From DATAJX01 sp036261915 (lineage in GTDB: Bacteria; Pseudomonadota; Alphaproteobacteria; UBA2136; UBA6156): a DNA stretch of 64,000 nt. The notes beneath the pieces are model-generated. The model was not told the DNA's origin, searched no databases, and saw only the letters and a list, made by a program, of their open reading frames with translations. The first letter of the stretch is position 1. Each line of letters starts with the position of its first letter. The DNA is taken from NCBI GenBank assembly GCA_036261915.1, contig DATAJX010000002.1:1-64000 (forward strand). Direction: 5' to 3'. Shown here piece after piece: positions 1-8,222 of the stretch. The position numbers and the translations under genes were made by a program.

Positions 1-336
1 TCTCTGTCAGGTATCAGTAACGGTACAATGAACGTGTTTATGACGGTGATGGAGTATTTAGAAAGAAACCGTGGCTTGTATATTAGCCGAGAAACGGGCT
101 TGCCAGTTACCGAGAACCTCTCGTTTTTGTTTAATCTAGACTCGTTAGATTTCAAAAAAGAACTTATAGAACGGCAAGCTTTTATTAGTGATCTGGTTAC
201 GAGAAATATCTGTCCACAGGTTCATCTGACAACCTTAAGTGCGCCAGAAGCAGGTGGAAATAACCTTACTATTTCTCAAACTTCTAGAGTTATTTACCGC
301 TATATGAAGCAAGCAAAAGCTTTCCTCAATGCTTAA
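1..336 (+). CDS. Unknown protein, 5-prime end outside window
   Basis: The reading frame is open from the first base, so the gene probably starts upstream of the window; an internal ATG at 28 has no clear ribosome-binding site. The visible 111 residues contain no motif I recognise. Its stop overlaps the next gene by 8 nt, so the two are probably translationally coupled. The sequence is AT-rich compared with the chromosome to the right, as are the neighbouring integrase and rep genes, which suggests it belongs to the mobile element. Confidence 0.55.
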   Translation, partial: SLSGISNGTMNVFMTVMEYLERNRGLYISRETGLPVTENLSFLFNLDSLDFKKELIERQAFISDLVTRNICPQVHLTTLSAPEAGGNNLTISQTSRVIYRYMKQAKAFLNA

Positions 337-961
337 AGAACTTCAGAATGAAGGGAATGCAAGCCTGGCATTAGCAGCAGCCGATGAGGTGCTTAAATTG
401 GTTCCAGGCTCAGAGCTTTTAGTTAAGGCGGTAACCAATCTTCATAGGCAGTATCAACTTAAGCGTTTAGGTACTTTCTTATCCGTTGCTGAGCTAGATG
501 CTAAATACCTAGAAGAAATTGTAAACGAACCAGGTACTCAAGAACTATTTTTAGAATACGTCAGTAAGGTAATAAATACGCCATCTTCGCTCGCCTGTGC
601 AGCATTAGCCCTTGTTTACCGTAGCGATGGTTTAAGGCCATCTATGAAAATACTGATCTCTAACTCACTCTCCAATATCAATTCAGAGATATTGGATTTC
701 TTCATAGGTATTATGGAACATGCGGAATCAATAGGTATCTGCGATACTACTAAAGGAGCCCGCATTCAGGTTCACAATACACCTTTAAAACTTCCCTATA
801 CGGTTGCAGAGTTTTTTATTCAGGATTTACAGCGGCGTAATCTAATTTCTAGCTCTGACGTTTCAGAGGAGCATAAGCTTCAGTGTGTAGATATTAACAA
901 TATTTCAAAGCTTATTTTTAAGTTCTTAAAAGAAGCTAGAGAGGTAGTTTCTCGTGCCTAG
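329..961 (+). CDS. Unknown 210-residue protein of the mobile element
   Basis: Lies between an overlapping upstream gene (8 nt) and the integrase (8 nt overlap), so it is part of a tight operon. The N-terminal third has the look of a small amphipathic or membrane-associated segment (LKLVPGSELLVKAVTNLH) followed by a basic stretch and a helical C-terminal half. No catalytic motif is visible. I do not recognise the family. Accessory or immunity functions are common at this position next to an integrase, but nothing in the sequence proves one. Confidence 0.6.
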   Translation: MLKELQNEGNASLALAAADEVLKLVPGSELLVKAVTNLHRQYQLKRLGTFLSVAELDAKYLEEIVNEPGTQELFLEYVSKVINTPSSLACAALALVYRSDGLRPSMKILISNSLSNINSEILDFFIGIMEHAESIGICDTTKGARIQVHNTPLKLPYTVAEFFIQDLQRRNLISSSDVSEEHKLQCVDINNISKLIFKFLKEAREVVSRA

Positions 962-2117
962 CTTCCGCCTCAATTTTACTAAAGCAGCTTTGCTAAAGGC
1001 GGGTAACGCCGAGCAGGGAAAGCGAGATTACTACTATGATGATCGAGAACAGGGGCTAGTAATGGATGTTACCCCTTCCGGTTCTAAGGCCTTCTATCTT
1101 TATAGGCGTGTGGACGGCCGGCCGGAGCGCATTTTCTTAGGTAGGTTCCCTGACCTTTCGATTGAGAATGCCCGGATTGAAGCTCAGAAGCGCAAAGGGC
1201 AAATTGCTGTGGGGGTTAATCCCCAGGTAGAGAAGCGGAAGCTAAAAGCAGAAATGACTTTTGGGCAGCTTTTTGAGCTGTATATGAAACGCTATAGCAA
1301 GCCCCATAAGCGTTCGTGGCAATATGATGAGAGGGAAGTAAACAAGTTTCTTTCCCATTGGTTTAATCGCCGCATATCAATGATTACGGCCGATGAGGTA
1401 CACCGACTGCATTCTCAAATAGGTAGTGAGAATGGCTTGTACCAAGCCAACAGATTGCTTGAGCGCCTACGAGCGATTTTGAATAAAGGTATGGAGTGGG
1501 GTTGGGAAGGCCCCAACCCCGCTGCCAAAGTTAAAAAGTTTAAGGAAAAATCGCGTGACAGATTCCTTCAGCCTGAAGAGTTCCCTAAGTTCTTTAAAGC
1601 CCTAGCAGAAGAGGAGAATAAGTCGGCTAAGGACTTCATACTTATGAGTCTGCTAACTGGTGCCAGGAAGTCTAACGTACTAACGATGAAGTGGGATGAA
1701 ATTGATTTTCACTTTAAGACCTGGCGCATCCCTGAAACCAAAAATGGAGAGCCATTAACGCTTCCTCTAACTGATAAGGCGGTGGAGTTACTTAAAGCCC
1801 GTAAGAAGTCCGCTAAGGGTCTCTGGGTTTTCCCAAGCCCTCGAGATGATAAAGAGCATCTTCAAGACCCTAAGAAAGCTTGGGGCCGTATAATGGAAAC
1901 AGCAGGCATTAAGAACTTCAGGATTCACGATCTAAGGCGTACTTTAGGTAGTTACCAAGCCACAACAGGGGCAAATAGTTATGTTATTCAGAAATCTCTA
2001 GGCCATAAGAGCGCTCAATCTACGGCCATCTACGCTAGGTTAAATCTCGATCCTGTGAGGGATTCCGTAAACAAGGCGGCAAATACAATGCTTCGATTAG
2101 CTAAGGCAAAGAAGTAA
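954..2117 (+). CDS. Tyrosine site-specific recombinase (P4-type integrase)
   Basis: 387 residues, GTG start. The N-terminal part (about 1-95) resembles the DUF4102 arm-binding domain of P4-like integrases (FYLYRRVDGRPERIFLGRFP). A core-binding domain follows, then the catalytic domain with the expected residues: Arg238 in TGARKSN, Lys263, His325 and Arg328 in HDLRR, His351 in LGHKS, and nucleophile Tyr360 in IYARL. All catalytic residues are present, so it should be active. Such enzymes insert and excise elements at tRNA or tmRNA genes. The start overlaps the upstream gene by 8 nt and the stop overlaps the downstream ATG by 1 nt. Confidence 0.95.
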   Translation: MPSFRLNFTKAALLKAGNAEQGKRDYYYDDREQGLVMDVTPSGSKAFYLYRRVDGRPERIFLGRFPDLSIENARIEAQKRKGQIAVGVNPQVEKRKLKAEMTFGQLFELYMKRYSKPHKRSWQYDEREVNKFLSHWFNRRISMITADEVHRLHSQIGSENGLYQANRLLERLRAILNKGMEWGWEGPNPAAKVKKFKEKSRDRFLQPEEFPKFFKALAEEENKSAKDFILMSLLTGARKSNVLTMKWDEIDFHFKTWRIPETKNGEPLTLPLTDKAVELLKARKKSAKGLWVFPSPRDDKEHLQDPKKAWGRIMETAGIKNFRIHDLRRTLGSYQATTGANSYVIQKSLGHKSAQSTAIYARLNLDPVRDSVNKAANTMLRLAKAKK

Positions 2118-2794
2118 TGGCAACTGCTACGCCTCATTGGGGATACCGCCCGGCTAATCCCGAACTGTATTGGCCTTCTGAGAACGAGGTCATGGCTTAC
2201 GCCAAAGTGGTTGAAGAAATTACAGGTATAAAGACTACTCCCGACTTCCAACTTAAAGTCGAGCGCCTTATTGACCTGGTTAGGTACAATATTGATGTAG
2301 ACAGAGGCCCAAGCCAAATTGAAAAAAGGGCCGAAATCAAACAGCTAAAACTTGCAGTAAGTAAGATCCAAGAACTGCTGAATGAAAAGAAGCTGAGTTA
2401 TTACGGCCACCACAGTCTTCATTATGCAATTAGCCAGATCAAAAATAGGGAAGGCTCTACCGATAAACTTGATTCGTTAACCTGTTTTGAAACTCAAGCT
2501 GCGCCACTATTAGAAGCTTGCGGGATGGTCGAAAAAGAATTACGCCGTGGGCGCCCCCTACACCTTAGAGAAGTAAAACACCTGGTAGCAGAGGAGCTTG
2601 CCCGCCAGTTAATGCTTATGGGGTTTAAGCCCACCAAAACCCGAAATGGCGGATTTGATAGGTGCCTTAAAGCATTGGCTAAGGCTGTGAACTGCGAAAT
2701 TGACGGCAGGAAGATCTATTGGCCTCTATCAGATACATATCCCCTTATAAGGGCTGCGGTGGACAACTATCCTACTGGCCATCCGATTAAGTAG
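2117..2794 (+). CDS. Unknown protein coupled to the integrase
   Basis: Begins at the A of the integrase stop codon (TAATG), so translation is coupled. 225 residues, helical and charged, with a basic central segment (EKELRRGRPLHLREVKHL) and no cysteine cluster, signal peptide or membrane segment. I do not recognise the family. Its position suggests a role with the integrase, for example as a recombination accessory or regulatory protein, but this is inference from context only. Confidence 0.65.
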   Translation: MATATPHWGYRPANPELYWPSENEVMAYAKVVEEITGIKTTPDFQLKVERLIDLVRYNIDVDRGPSQIEKRAEIKQLKLAVSKIQELLNEKKLSYYGHHSLHYAISQIKNREGSTDKLDSLTCFETQAAPLLEACGMVEKELRRGRPLHLREVKHLVAEELARQLMLMGFKPTKTRNGGFDRCLKALAKAVNCEIDGRKIYWPLSDTYPLIRAAVDNYPTGHPIK

Positions 2795-2804
2795 GTACAA
2801 TTTA

Positions 2805-2820
2805 CCCCCAAGCTTGGGGG
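2805..2820. repeat. 16-bp perfect palindrome
   Basis: CCCCCAAGCTTGGGGG is a perfect palindrome 11 nt after the stop of the integrase-coupled gene. It is not followed by a T tract on either strand, so it is not a standard terminator. It may be an operator or recombination accessory site. Confidence 0.6.
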
Positions 2821-2861
2821 CATAATCGCACCTATTATTCTGCTCAAACTAGCCCTTAATT

Positions 2862-2885
2862 ACTCCAGGTTAAGCAGAACTGGAG
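2862..2885. promoter_or_regulatory. Inverted repeat upstream of the AlpA-like gene
   Basis: CTCCAG and CTGGAG form a 6-bp inverted repeat with an 11-nt spacer just before the HTH gene; the second arm contains its GGAG ribosome-binding site. This is a possible operator for autoregulation, based on position only. Confidence 0.35.
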
Positions 2886-2895
2886 AATAAATACT

Positions 2896-3102
2896 ATGGT
2901 ACACGAACGTCTATTAACGCCGGAGGAAGTAGCGGTTATTCTTGGCGTTTCGCCGGAAACCTTGAATGTATGGCGGGCCACCAAACGTTACGCTCTTCCC
3001 TACGTAAAGGCAGGGCGCCTAGTCCGTTATAAATTGGAAGATGTTGAGGCCTTTATCCAGGCCAATACACAACGCCCTCTTCAACCAAGTTTTGCCTCAT
3101 GA
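2896..3102 (+). CDS. AlpA/excisionase-like helix-turn-helix protein
   Basis: 68 residues with the small winged-HTH pattern of AlpA/HTH_17 proteins: LLTPEEVAVILGVSPETLNVWR, then a basic wing (YVKAGRLVRYKLEDVEAFI). These proteins act as recombination directionality factors or as regulators of integrase in P4-like elements. A GGAG ribosome-binding site lies 10 nt upstream of the ATG. Its place between the integrase block and the rep region fits control of excision or replication. Confidence 0.85.
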   Translation: MVHERLLTPEEVAVILGVSPETLNVWRATKRYALPYVKAGRLVRYKLEDVEAFIQANTQRPLQPSFAS

Positions 3103-3124
3103 GGGTTGACCGCACTCATGAGGA

Positions 3125-3231
3125 TTTTAGGGGCGAGCCTGTTGGGGAAACCCACCATGCTTGCTTTAAAAACGACTGCAAGCCTGCCGGGGCGACCTGG
3201 CAGGCTTGTTTAAAGGCGTTCGCCCCTAAAA
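3125..3231. repeat. Nested inverted repeat, candidate replication origin
   Basis: Three paired segments nest around one centre: a 12-bp outer stem (TTTTAGGGGCGA at 3125-3136 with TCGCCCCTAAAA at 3220-3231), a 7-bp stem (CTTTAAA at 3164 with TTTAAAG at 3209), and a perfect 10-bp inner stem (CAAGCCTGCC at 3179 with GGCAGGCTTG at 3199) with a 10-nt loop. A cruciform of this size immediately upstream of a rolling-circle initiator gene resembles a double-strand origin or another structured cis element. A structured RNA is the alternative. Confidence 0.65.
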
Positions 3232-3280
3232 CCAAAGCGGTCCCTGCGCGGAGCGCGCCTATCACTCTCGACCGGCTAAT

Positions 3281-3303
3281 GGGGGGTCCATGTAACACCC
3301 CCC
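3281..3303. repeat. G/C hairpin before rep
   Basis: GGGGGGT (3281-3287) pairs with ACCCCCC (3297-3303) across a 9-nt loop, 30 nt before the rep start codon. Together with the nested repeat to its left it makes the whole 3103-3332 interval a structured, probably non-coding, region. Confidence 0.5.
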
Positions 3304-3332
3304 CTACTCAGGGCATGATTTATTGAAATTCA

Positions 3333-4484
3333 ATGAGTTACAAAGTGGTCAGAGCGGGAGTAGATACCCTTGAACTTTCCTTCAAGGGTTTCTTATCGGA
3401 GGCCCAGGTCACGATTCTAGAAAGTGCCAGATTACAGGCGAAAACAGAGCGACAACCTCAAAAGGTAGATATGGGGAACGGTCTAACGATGCATGTCGCT
3501 GAGCATGGTTTAAAAGGGGGCTATGCGTATAGCTGTGATACCGGCCCAGAAGGTGAGCAATGGTGGTTTAAGTCAGCAGTAAAGTTAGATTGGAATATTC
3601 GCGTTAAGGTAAAAGCAGCAACCTTAGCATCACTAGGTTGGCATGGCGCAAAGCAGCAGCTTTACACAGTATTAGAAAACCTAAACATCAAGGTGGTTGA
3701 AGAAAGCATAAGCCGAGTAGATTTTGCTTTGGATTGTACGGTCTCAGAAGACTTCTATATGTCACCTTACCTGTTTACTGCTCGTACTACCGCTACAAAA
3801 ACGGAGAATGGAATCAAGCTTGAAGAGTCTGATGGCTGGAAGATTTATAGCACTGGCCGCAGAACTGAGAGCGTGACCATTGGCAAGATGCCTGGGCGTC
3901 AGTTGATTGTTTACGATAAAACAAGGGAGATTAGGGATACCGGGAAAGAGTATTGGTGGCAGTTTCTTCAAGTTCCCAGGAATACCCAAGTGTGGCGCAT
4001 AGAAGCTAGGTTCGGAAAAAAATTTCTGAAAGAACAATGTGGGCTTAGCACCTGGGAAGATTTGGAAAAACACTTACCTGGCCTTGTTCTAGATATGCTT
4101 TGTGATCATCGGATGTGTGACAGCAAGCGGATGGCTGGCAAAAAGGTAAGTAGATGGGGCCTTCACCCGCTTTGGATAGAAGCTAGCCGGTTCATGCACG
4201 ATAACTTTGAAGACGCCTGGTTGGGTAGGCCAGCACGGGTTTTAACTGGTGAACGAGATAGGATAGCTGGAATATTCAGTAAGCAGCTTAGAGGAGGGCT
4301 TATAAGCTTTGCACAGCTTTCGGGGGTCTCGCAGGCGGATTTTGCCAGGTTCCTTAACGATGTTACGGACGATGTTTACGAGTGGAAGAAGCAGCATGAA
4401 CCTGATTTCCTAAAAAGATGGGAAAAGGCAGGCGACAAGTACGCATTTCTAGTAGGCCCCATAAGAAAGAATAAATATGACTGA
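3333..4484 (+). CDS. Replication initiation protein, rolling-circle (Rep_trans-like)
   Basis: 383 residues. The conserved blocks of replication initiation factors of filamentous-phage and rolling-circle elements are visible: SRVDFALD (127-134), LIVYDKTREI (191-200, with candidate nicking Tyr194) and WRIEARFGKK (221-230). Such proteins nick one strand at the double-strand origin and start leading-strand synthesis. The structured region directly upstream fits as the origin. No morphogenesis ATPase (Zot/pI) follows, so the element is not an obvious complete inovirus; it may be an integrative replicon or satellite. No clear Shine-Dalgarno sequence precedes the ATG. Confidence 0.8.
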   Translation: MSYKVVRAGVDTLELSFKGFLSEAQVTILESARLQAKTERQPQKVDMGNGLTMHVAEHGLKGGYAYSCDTGPEGEQWWFKSAVKLDWNIRVKVKAATLASLGWHGAKQQLYTVLENLNIKVVEESISRVDFALDCTVSEDFYMSPYLFTARTTATKTENGIKLEESDGWKIYSTGRRTESVTIGKMPGRQLIVYDKTREIRDTGKEYWWQFLQVPRNTQVWRIEARFGKKFLKEQCGLSTWEDLEKHLPGLVLDMLCDHRMCDSKRMAGKKVSRWGLHPLWIEASRFMHDNFEDAWLGRPARVLTGERDRIAGIFSKQLRGGLISFAQLSGVSQADFARFLNDVTDDVYEWKKQHEPDFLKRWEKAGDKYAFLVGPIRKNKYD

Positions 4485-4815
4485 CAATTTCTTGCCATTT
4501 TTAAACGGTTCGCAAGGCCTTAACCAACCGTTCAATGCGGCTGATGCGAACGGTTCACAGCGCATAAGCTTAACCGCTCAAGCCGCATGGCAACCGTTCA
4601 GGCTACCGCTTGCCTTAGTCGCATTAACCGGCTTGGGAACCGCTTTAATTTGGCTTCTGAACCGTAAGGAACGGTTGGACGAACCGCTTGAGCCAGCTCA
4701 ATTGAAGGAGGAGGTTGAACCCTCTGATGAAGAGGTACGCCGGGTGATGAAATACATGGGTAGAAAAAGTGGTCGAGCAAGGTTAATGTATCGTGGAGAC
4801 AAGCCCCTAGATTAG
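4477..4815 (+). CDS. Small single-pass membrane protein overlapping rep
   Basis: 112 residues, starting 8 nt before the rep stop. One hydrophobic helix (about residues 42-60, LPLALVALTGLGTALIWLL) is followed by a charged cytoplasmic-type tail (RKERLDEPLEPAQ and a basic C-terminus). I do not recognise the family. Positions 4504-4688 within the gene carry the phased AACCGTT-like motif array, in all three codon phases, so part of its DNA sequence may be selected for protein binding rather than coding. Confidence 0.55.
   Translation: MTDNFLPFLNGSQGLNQPFNAADANGSQRISLTAQAAWQPFRLPLALVALTGLGTALIWLLNRKERLDEPLEPAQLKEEVEPSDEEVRRVMKYMGRKSGRARLMYRGDKPLD
4504..4688. repeat. Helically phased AACCGTT-like motif array
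   Basis: Eleven 7-bp sites begin at 4504, 4526, 4549, 4572, 4592, 4604, 4626, 4638, 4660, 4670 and 4682. Five are exact AACCGTT or its complement AACGGTT; the others differ by one or two bases (AACCGCT, AACCGGC, AACCGTA, TACCGCT). Start-to-start spacings are 10, 12, 20, 22 or 23 bp, near one or two helical turns. The motif falls in different codon phases (NGS, QPF, LTA, NRK, EPL), so it is not a peptide repeat. This resembles an iteron array for Rep or another DNA-binding protein. Confidence 0.7.
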
Positions 4816-4864
4816 TTGACTTTTCTTCTTAAAGGGTCTTGCTTCCATAAACGGGGAGAAAGAC

Positions 4865-7354
4865 GTGGCTGAAGCTTCTGCCACTATACGCCTAAGGCCG
4901 ACACGGATTGGCTTCTTGGTTAGGCCAAACGATACTAAATCGATTCGGCAGATCATGCGCATCAATGCCTGTTTATGGGGAGGCGCTTATAACCCAATTA
5001 TACCTGTATTTAAGACTACGCCCAAGGCGTGGAAAACTATTTACTCCAGTAGAACGAAGGGAGTTGAAGTTGCTCAAGGGTATATAAGGTTTTTTGAACC
5101 AGATGTTTTCGTCGAGGCAGAGGCGGGGCTTTTAGAGGAGATAGGGTTAGGCGCACTTCGTAAAAACCATGGGATGCATCCTCAGGTTGGATTGCTTGCA
5201 GATCTTTTGAAACCCAGAGATGGCAGGGAATGGGCTGAGCTAGGTTTTGGGCTGAGTATGCATGATGTTTTCTCCTATCTTTACGAGAAAGAAGAGCGAT
5301 TTGAGGCTAGGCAACCCGTTACCCACCTACTTATTAAGCCTGAGAAGAGTAACGCCATGGTGGAAGCTATGTTTGGCGCATACCCAGCGCAGAAAGACGC
5401 TGATTACTTCCCAAAAAATTATAAGAATATTTTTGAGCCAAAAGAAATGAAGGCAACGCCTTCGGCGTGGCGGGAAGCCTTTAAGAAAGTGACTAAAACA
5501 CCAATTTCTTTAACTACGCATGGGCTAGAGAAAAAGCGTTTCTGGCATCACGATCTAACTATTTTTGTTTTCGACTCTTCAAAGCCTACTGATTTAATCG
5601 ATTTATGGAATATGCGCTTGGAACCGAGGCCTGTTTTACCGGTTCCTATTGCATGGTTCTCTGAGCTTCTAGAGGAAATTAAAGGGGTAATTAAGAAAGA
5701 GTTTCGTCCGGTAAGAGGTAATCCGAATGGAGTTATGCATAACGCCACGATTGAGATGGCGCGTTCCATTGATAAAAATAAAGCGGAAGAGCTGAGGGGT
5801 TTACTCGGGACTGATTTTCCGGCCGGAGCCCTATCTCTGAAATTATGGCGGACGCCTGTTTGGGAAGAACATGTGGACGATTTTGTTTATAGAGACCGTA
5901 GACTTGAAGTTACGGCGGCAGAAACCCGAGTAAGGCTTGATATTAAAGAAGATGGTAAGTCTAATACCCTAAGCTTTGAAGCCTTATCGCCTGAGTTTGC
6001 AGACACATACGGGGCACATGATTACCGTTGGATTAATGCTGTTCGGCTGAGCCTTTATGGGGCGAAAGACAAGCTAGCTACGACGCTGCCATTTAATACT
6101 TTTGACAGAAAATGGCCTCCCTTGGCTATGTTGGGAGGCGATGAAGTAGCAGTTGGAACTGAGGGCTGGATTTACTCACAAAGGTTTAAGAACTCTACGG
6201 AGACGATAAACCTTCTTACCAATGAAAATGCCATAAGTGGTGCGCTCCGTAGATTGGGGGTAGAGGCTAAGCTTTCTGAGCCAGGGCGTATAGCCAAGCA
6301 GATGTTAGATCACCTGGGCGGATTATGGAGTGTTAATGTTCTAGCTGATCTAGAAACTATTCAGCTACTTAACAAGATGGCTGGGGGTTTGCGTCGTAGA
6401 GTTGTCTCTACAGGGGTAATTGAGGAAACCTTTGAGAGAAGGACAGCCCGGGTTAAGGACTGGACAGACTTGATCTCTAGACGAAAGGCCAAGAAAACTC
6501 TGCCTCGGGTAGAGTTGGAAGGGTTCACAAGAAGAAACTTAATTGTGCTTGGGTTGGAAACCGAGTGCCCAAAGTGCCAAGCCCTAAACTGGCATAGCTT
6601 AAGCAATGTCGATTACCAGATCTCGTGTGAGAGATGTTTAAATTCATACGATTTTCCCCAGGCTAATTTGAGACAGGGCAACGAGAACTGGCATTATAGG
6701 GTTACAGGACCTTTTTCTGTACCAGACTATGGTCGTGGCTCATATAGCGCTCTTCTAACTTTGAGGGCTTTAACTTGTTTGGGCGGGTTAGATAATGAGT
6801 TCACTTATTCGCCTGCTATGGAACTGAAGTTTGATGGCATTGATGCTGAAGCGGATTTTATAGCGCTACGTTCTAAGGGCACGTTCGATCATGAAACTCC
6901 TCCCGATCTATTGATTGGAGAGGCTAAGTCATTAGGCCAAGGCGATTTAATTAAGCCAAAAGATCTTAAAAAACTTAAAGCTATAGCTAAGAAGTTACCG
7001 GGCGCTTTTGTTGTGGTTTCCGTGATGCGCGATCATTTTACGAAAGGTGAAAAAAAGATTCTCACTAGTTTTGTGAATTGGGGGAGGCGGAAAGATAAAC
7101 ATGGTAGGGCAACAAATCCGGTAATCTTAATGACCTCACATGAGCTTTTTGTAGATCATTTGATTAGCCCGACGTGGAAGGAATTGGGGCCTCCCTATGC
7201 AAACTTCGCAGATTATAATCATACAAGAGACTTACACTCCTTTGCTGACTCTACTCAGCAGATCTATTTGGGCTTGCAACCTCTGTTTTATGTGCGTTCC
7301 GAGGCAAGGAAAAAGCGTTTAGCGAAAAGGGCCAAAGCTACTCCTAAAGCCTAA
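4865..7354 (+). CDS. Large zinc-ribbon protein with PD-(D/E)XK-like nuclease signature
   Basis: 829 residues, GTG start behind a GGGGAGA ribosome-binding site. The N-terminus (IGFLVRPNDTKSIRQIMR, then CLWGGAYNPIIPVF) looks like a Rossmann-type or other alpha/beta domain that I cannot name. A four-cysteine zinc ribbon lies at C568/C571 and C588/C591 (CPKC...CERC). It is followed by EADFIALRS and PPDLLIGEAK: E662, D664, D681, E686 and K688 fit the active-site pattern of PD-(D/E)XK nucleases. The C-terminus is basic. A DNA- or RNA-cleaving role for the element, possibly defence against phage, is inference. It is the only large accessory gene here. Confidence 0.7.
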   Translation: MAEASATIRLRPTRIGFLVRPNDTKSIRQIMRINACLWGGAYNPIIPVFKTTPKAWKTIYSSRTKGVEVAQGYIRFFEPDVFVEAEAGLLEEIGLGALRKNHGMHPQVGLLADLLKPRDGREWAELGFGLSMHDVFSYLYEKEERFEARQPVTHLLIKPEKSNAMVEAMFGAYPAQKDADYFPKNYKNIFEPKEMKATPSAWREAFKKVTKTPISLTTHGLEKKRFWHHDLTIFVFDSSKPTDLIDLWNMRLEPRPVLPVPIAWFSELLEEIKGVIKKEFRPVRGNPNGVMHNATIEMARSIDKNKAEELRGLLGTDFPAGALSLKLWRTPVWEEHVDDFVYRDRRLEVTAAETRVRLDIKEDGKSNTLSFEALSPEFADTYGAHDYRWINAVRLSLYGAKDKLATTLPFNTFDRKWPPLAMLGGDEVAVGTEGWIYSQRFKNSTETINLLTNENAISGALRRLGVEAKLSEPGRIAKQMLDHLGGLWSVNVLADLETIQLLNKMAGGLRRRVVSTGVIEETFERRTARVKDWTDLISRRKAKKTLPRVELEGFTRRNLIVLGLETECPKCQALNWHSLSNVDYQISCERCLNSYDFPQANLRQGNENWHYRVTGPFSVPDYGRGSYSALLTLRALTCLGGLDNEFTYSPAMELKFDGIDAEADFIALRSKGTFDHETPPDLLIGEAKSLGQGDLIKPKDLKKLKAIAKKLPGAFVVVSVMRDHFTKGEKKILTSFVNWGRRKDKHGRATNPVILMTSHELFVDHLISPTWKELGPPYANFADYNHTRDLHSFADSTQQIYLGLQPLFYVRSEARKKRLAKRAKATPKA

Positions 7355-7358
7355 GTCG

Positions 7359-8222
7359 CTAAGAGGCTAACGTGCTTCCGAATTTTTCCCTTCTCTGTAG
7401 CAATTGCTGTTTAGCTGTCGTGAAGATGTTATTTAACTCATGCTCAGGAGGTAGATTAGCTAGGTTAGATTTTAGGTACCCAAGAAAACTCTCTAAACGT
7501 TCTATTTCCTGCCATTCATTAGCCCACTTGATAAATTGATCCATACGTCTATCGGCGAGAGCTTTTTCTTCCTGCTGCTTATCCCATTCCATCCAGTACG
7601 CTTTGCGAGCTACATCTTCTTCGGCTTTTCTCTCTCTGAGCTTCTTTACGGTCACTGCCGCCTGGTTAAGTGCCGTAAGGATCTCCGTAACTTTAAACTC
7701 AAGCCCTCGACGTCCGGTTTCAGTTAAGGGGCGCACATAGCCGACTTCGTCGTTCTTAATGAGAAGCTTTAAACAGCCGGTAGGTTCATCTACTGACTTT
7801 TTAAAAGGGTTACTAAACCTTAGCTTTGTTAACTCTTTCTCACTTAGAAAGCGCCTTGAGCATTCTTCGTAGAGCCTTACTTCAAGCATTTCACCTTGAA
7901 CTTGAATGAGCATTTTTCCATTGTCGAGCCGGACTTTGTGACGCCCATTTTCAAGAGATTTCAAAACGGAGCTTAGTATTTTCAGCGCCCTTGGGGCTGT
8001 TTTTGCTGTTGCCCTAAAGGAGGGGAGTTCGGGATCTGTTACGACAATAAGACCTTCGATGTTACTTGCCAATCTGACTTGCTTTTCCAGTTCCTGCACC
8101 CAAGGGTGAGAGTTGCGTAATGGGTCTAAAGAAACGACGTGGTTTTTGGAGTTAGACCTAATAGCCCTATTCTGTGGCTCGGTGGCAGGCAAGGTATGAT
8201 GATGCATTAGTGATTTACTCAT
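7359..8222 (-). CDS. Unknown protein, partner of SGNH hydrolase gene
   Basis: 287 residues, convergent with the nuclease-like gene (4 nt between stops). The middle is a mixed alpha/beta region and the C-terminal third is strongly helical and charged (KLRERKAEEDVARKAYWMEW onward), likely coiled coil. There is no signal peptide. Its start overlaps the end of the upstream SGNH gene by 8 nt, so the two form a coupled pair. I do not recognise the family. Base composition matches the mobile element. Confidence 0.65.
   Translation of the reverse strand: MSKSLMHHHTLPATEPQNRAIRSNSKNHVVSLDPLRNSHPWVQELEKQVRLASNIEGLIVVTDPELPSFRATAKTAPRALKILSSVLKSLENGRHKVRLDNGKMLIQVQGEMLEVRLYEECSRRFLSEKELTKLRFSNPFKKSVDEPTGCLKLLIKNDEVGYVRPLTETGRRGLEFKVTEILTALNQAAVTVKKLRERKAEEDVARKAYWMEWDKQQEEKALADRRMDQFIKWANEWQEIERLESFLGYLKSNLANLPPEHELNNIFTTAKQQLLQRREKFGSTLAS

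Noticed and set aside
3099..3326. 75-codon frame overlapping the AlpA-like stop (ATGA)
   Set aside because: It runs through the nested inverted repeat and the G/C hairpin; its composition follows the repeats and no protein features appear. Treated as non-coding structure.
3333..4484. Complete inovirus prophage
   Set aside because: The Rep resembles filamentous-phage initiators, but no Zot/pI ATPase, coat or adsorption protein genes are visible in the element.
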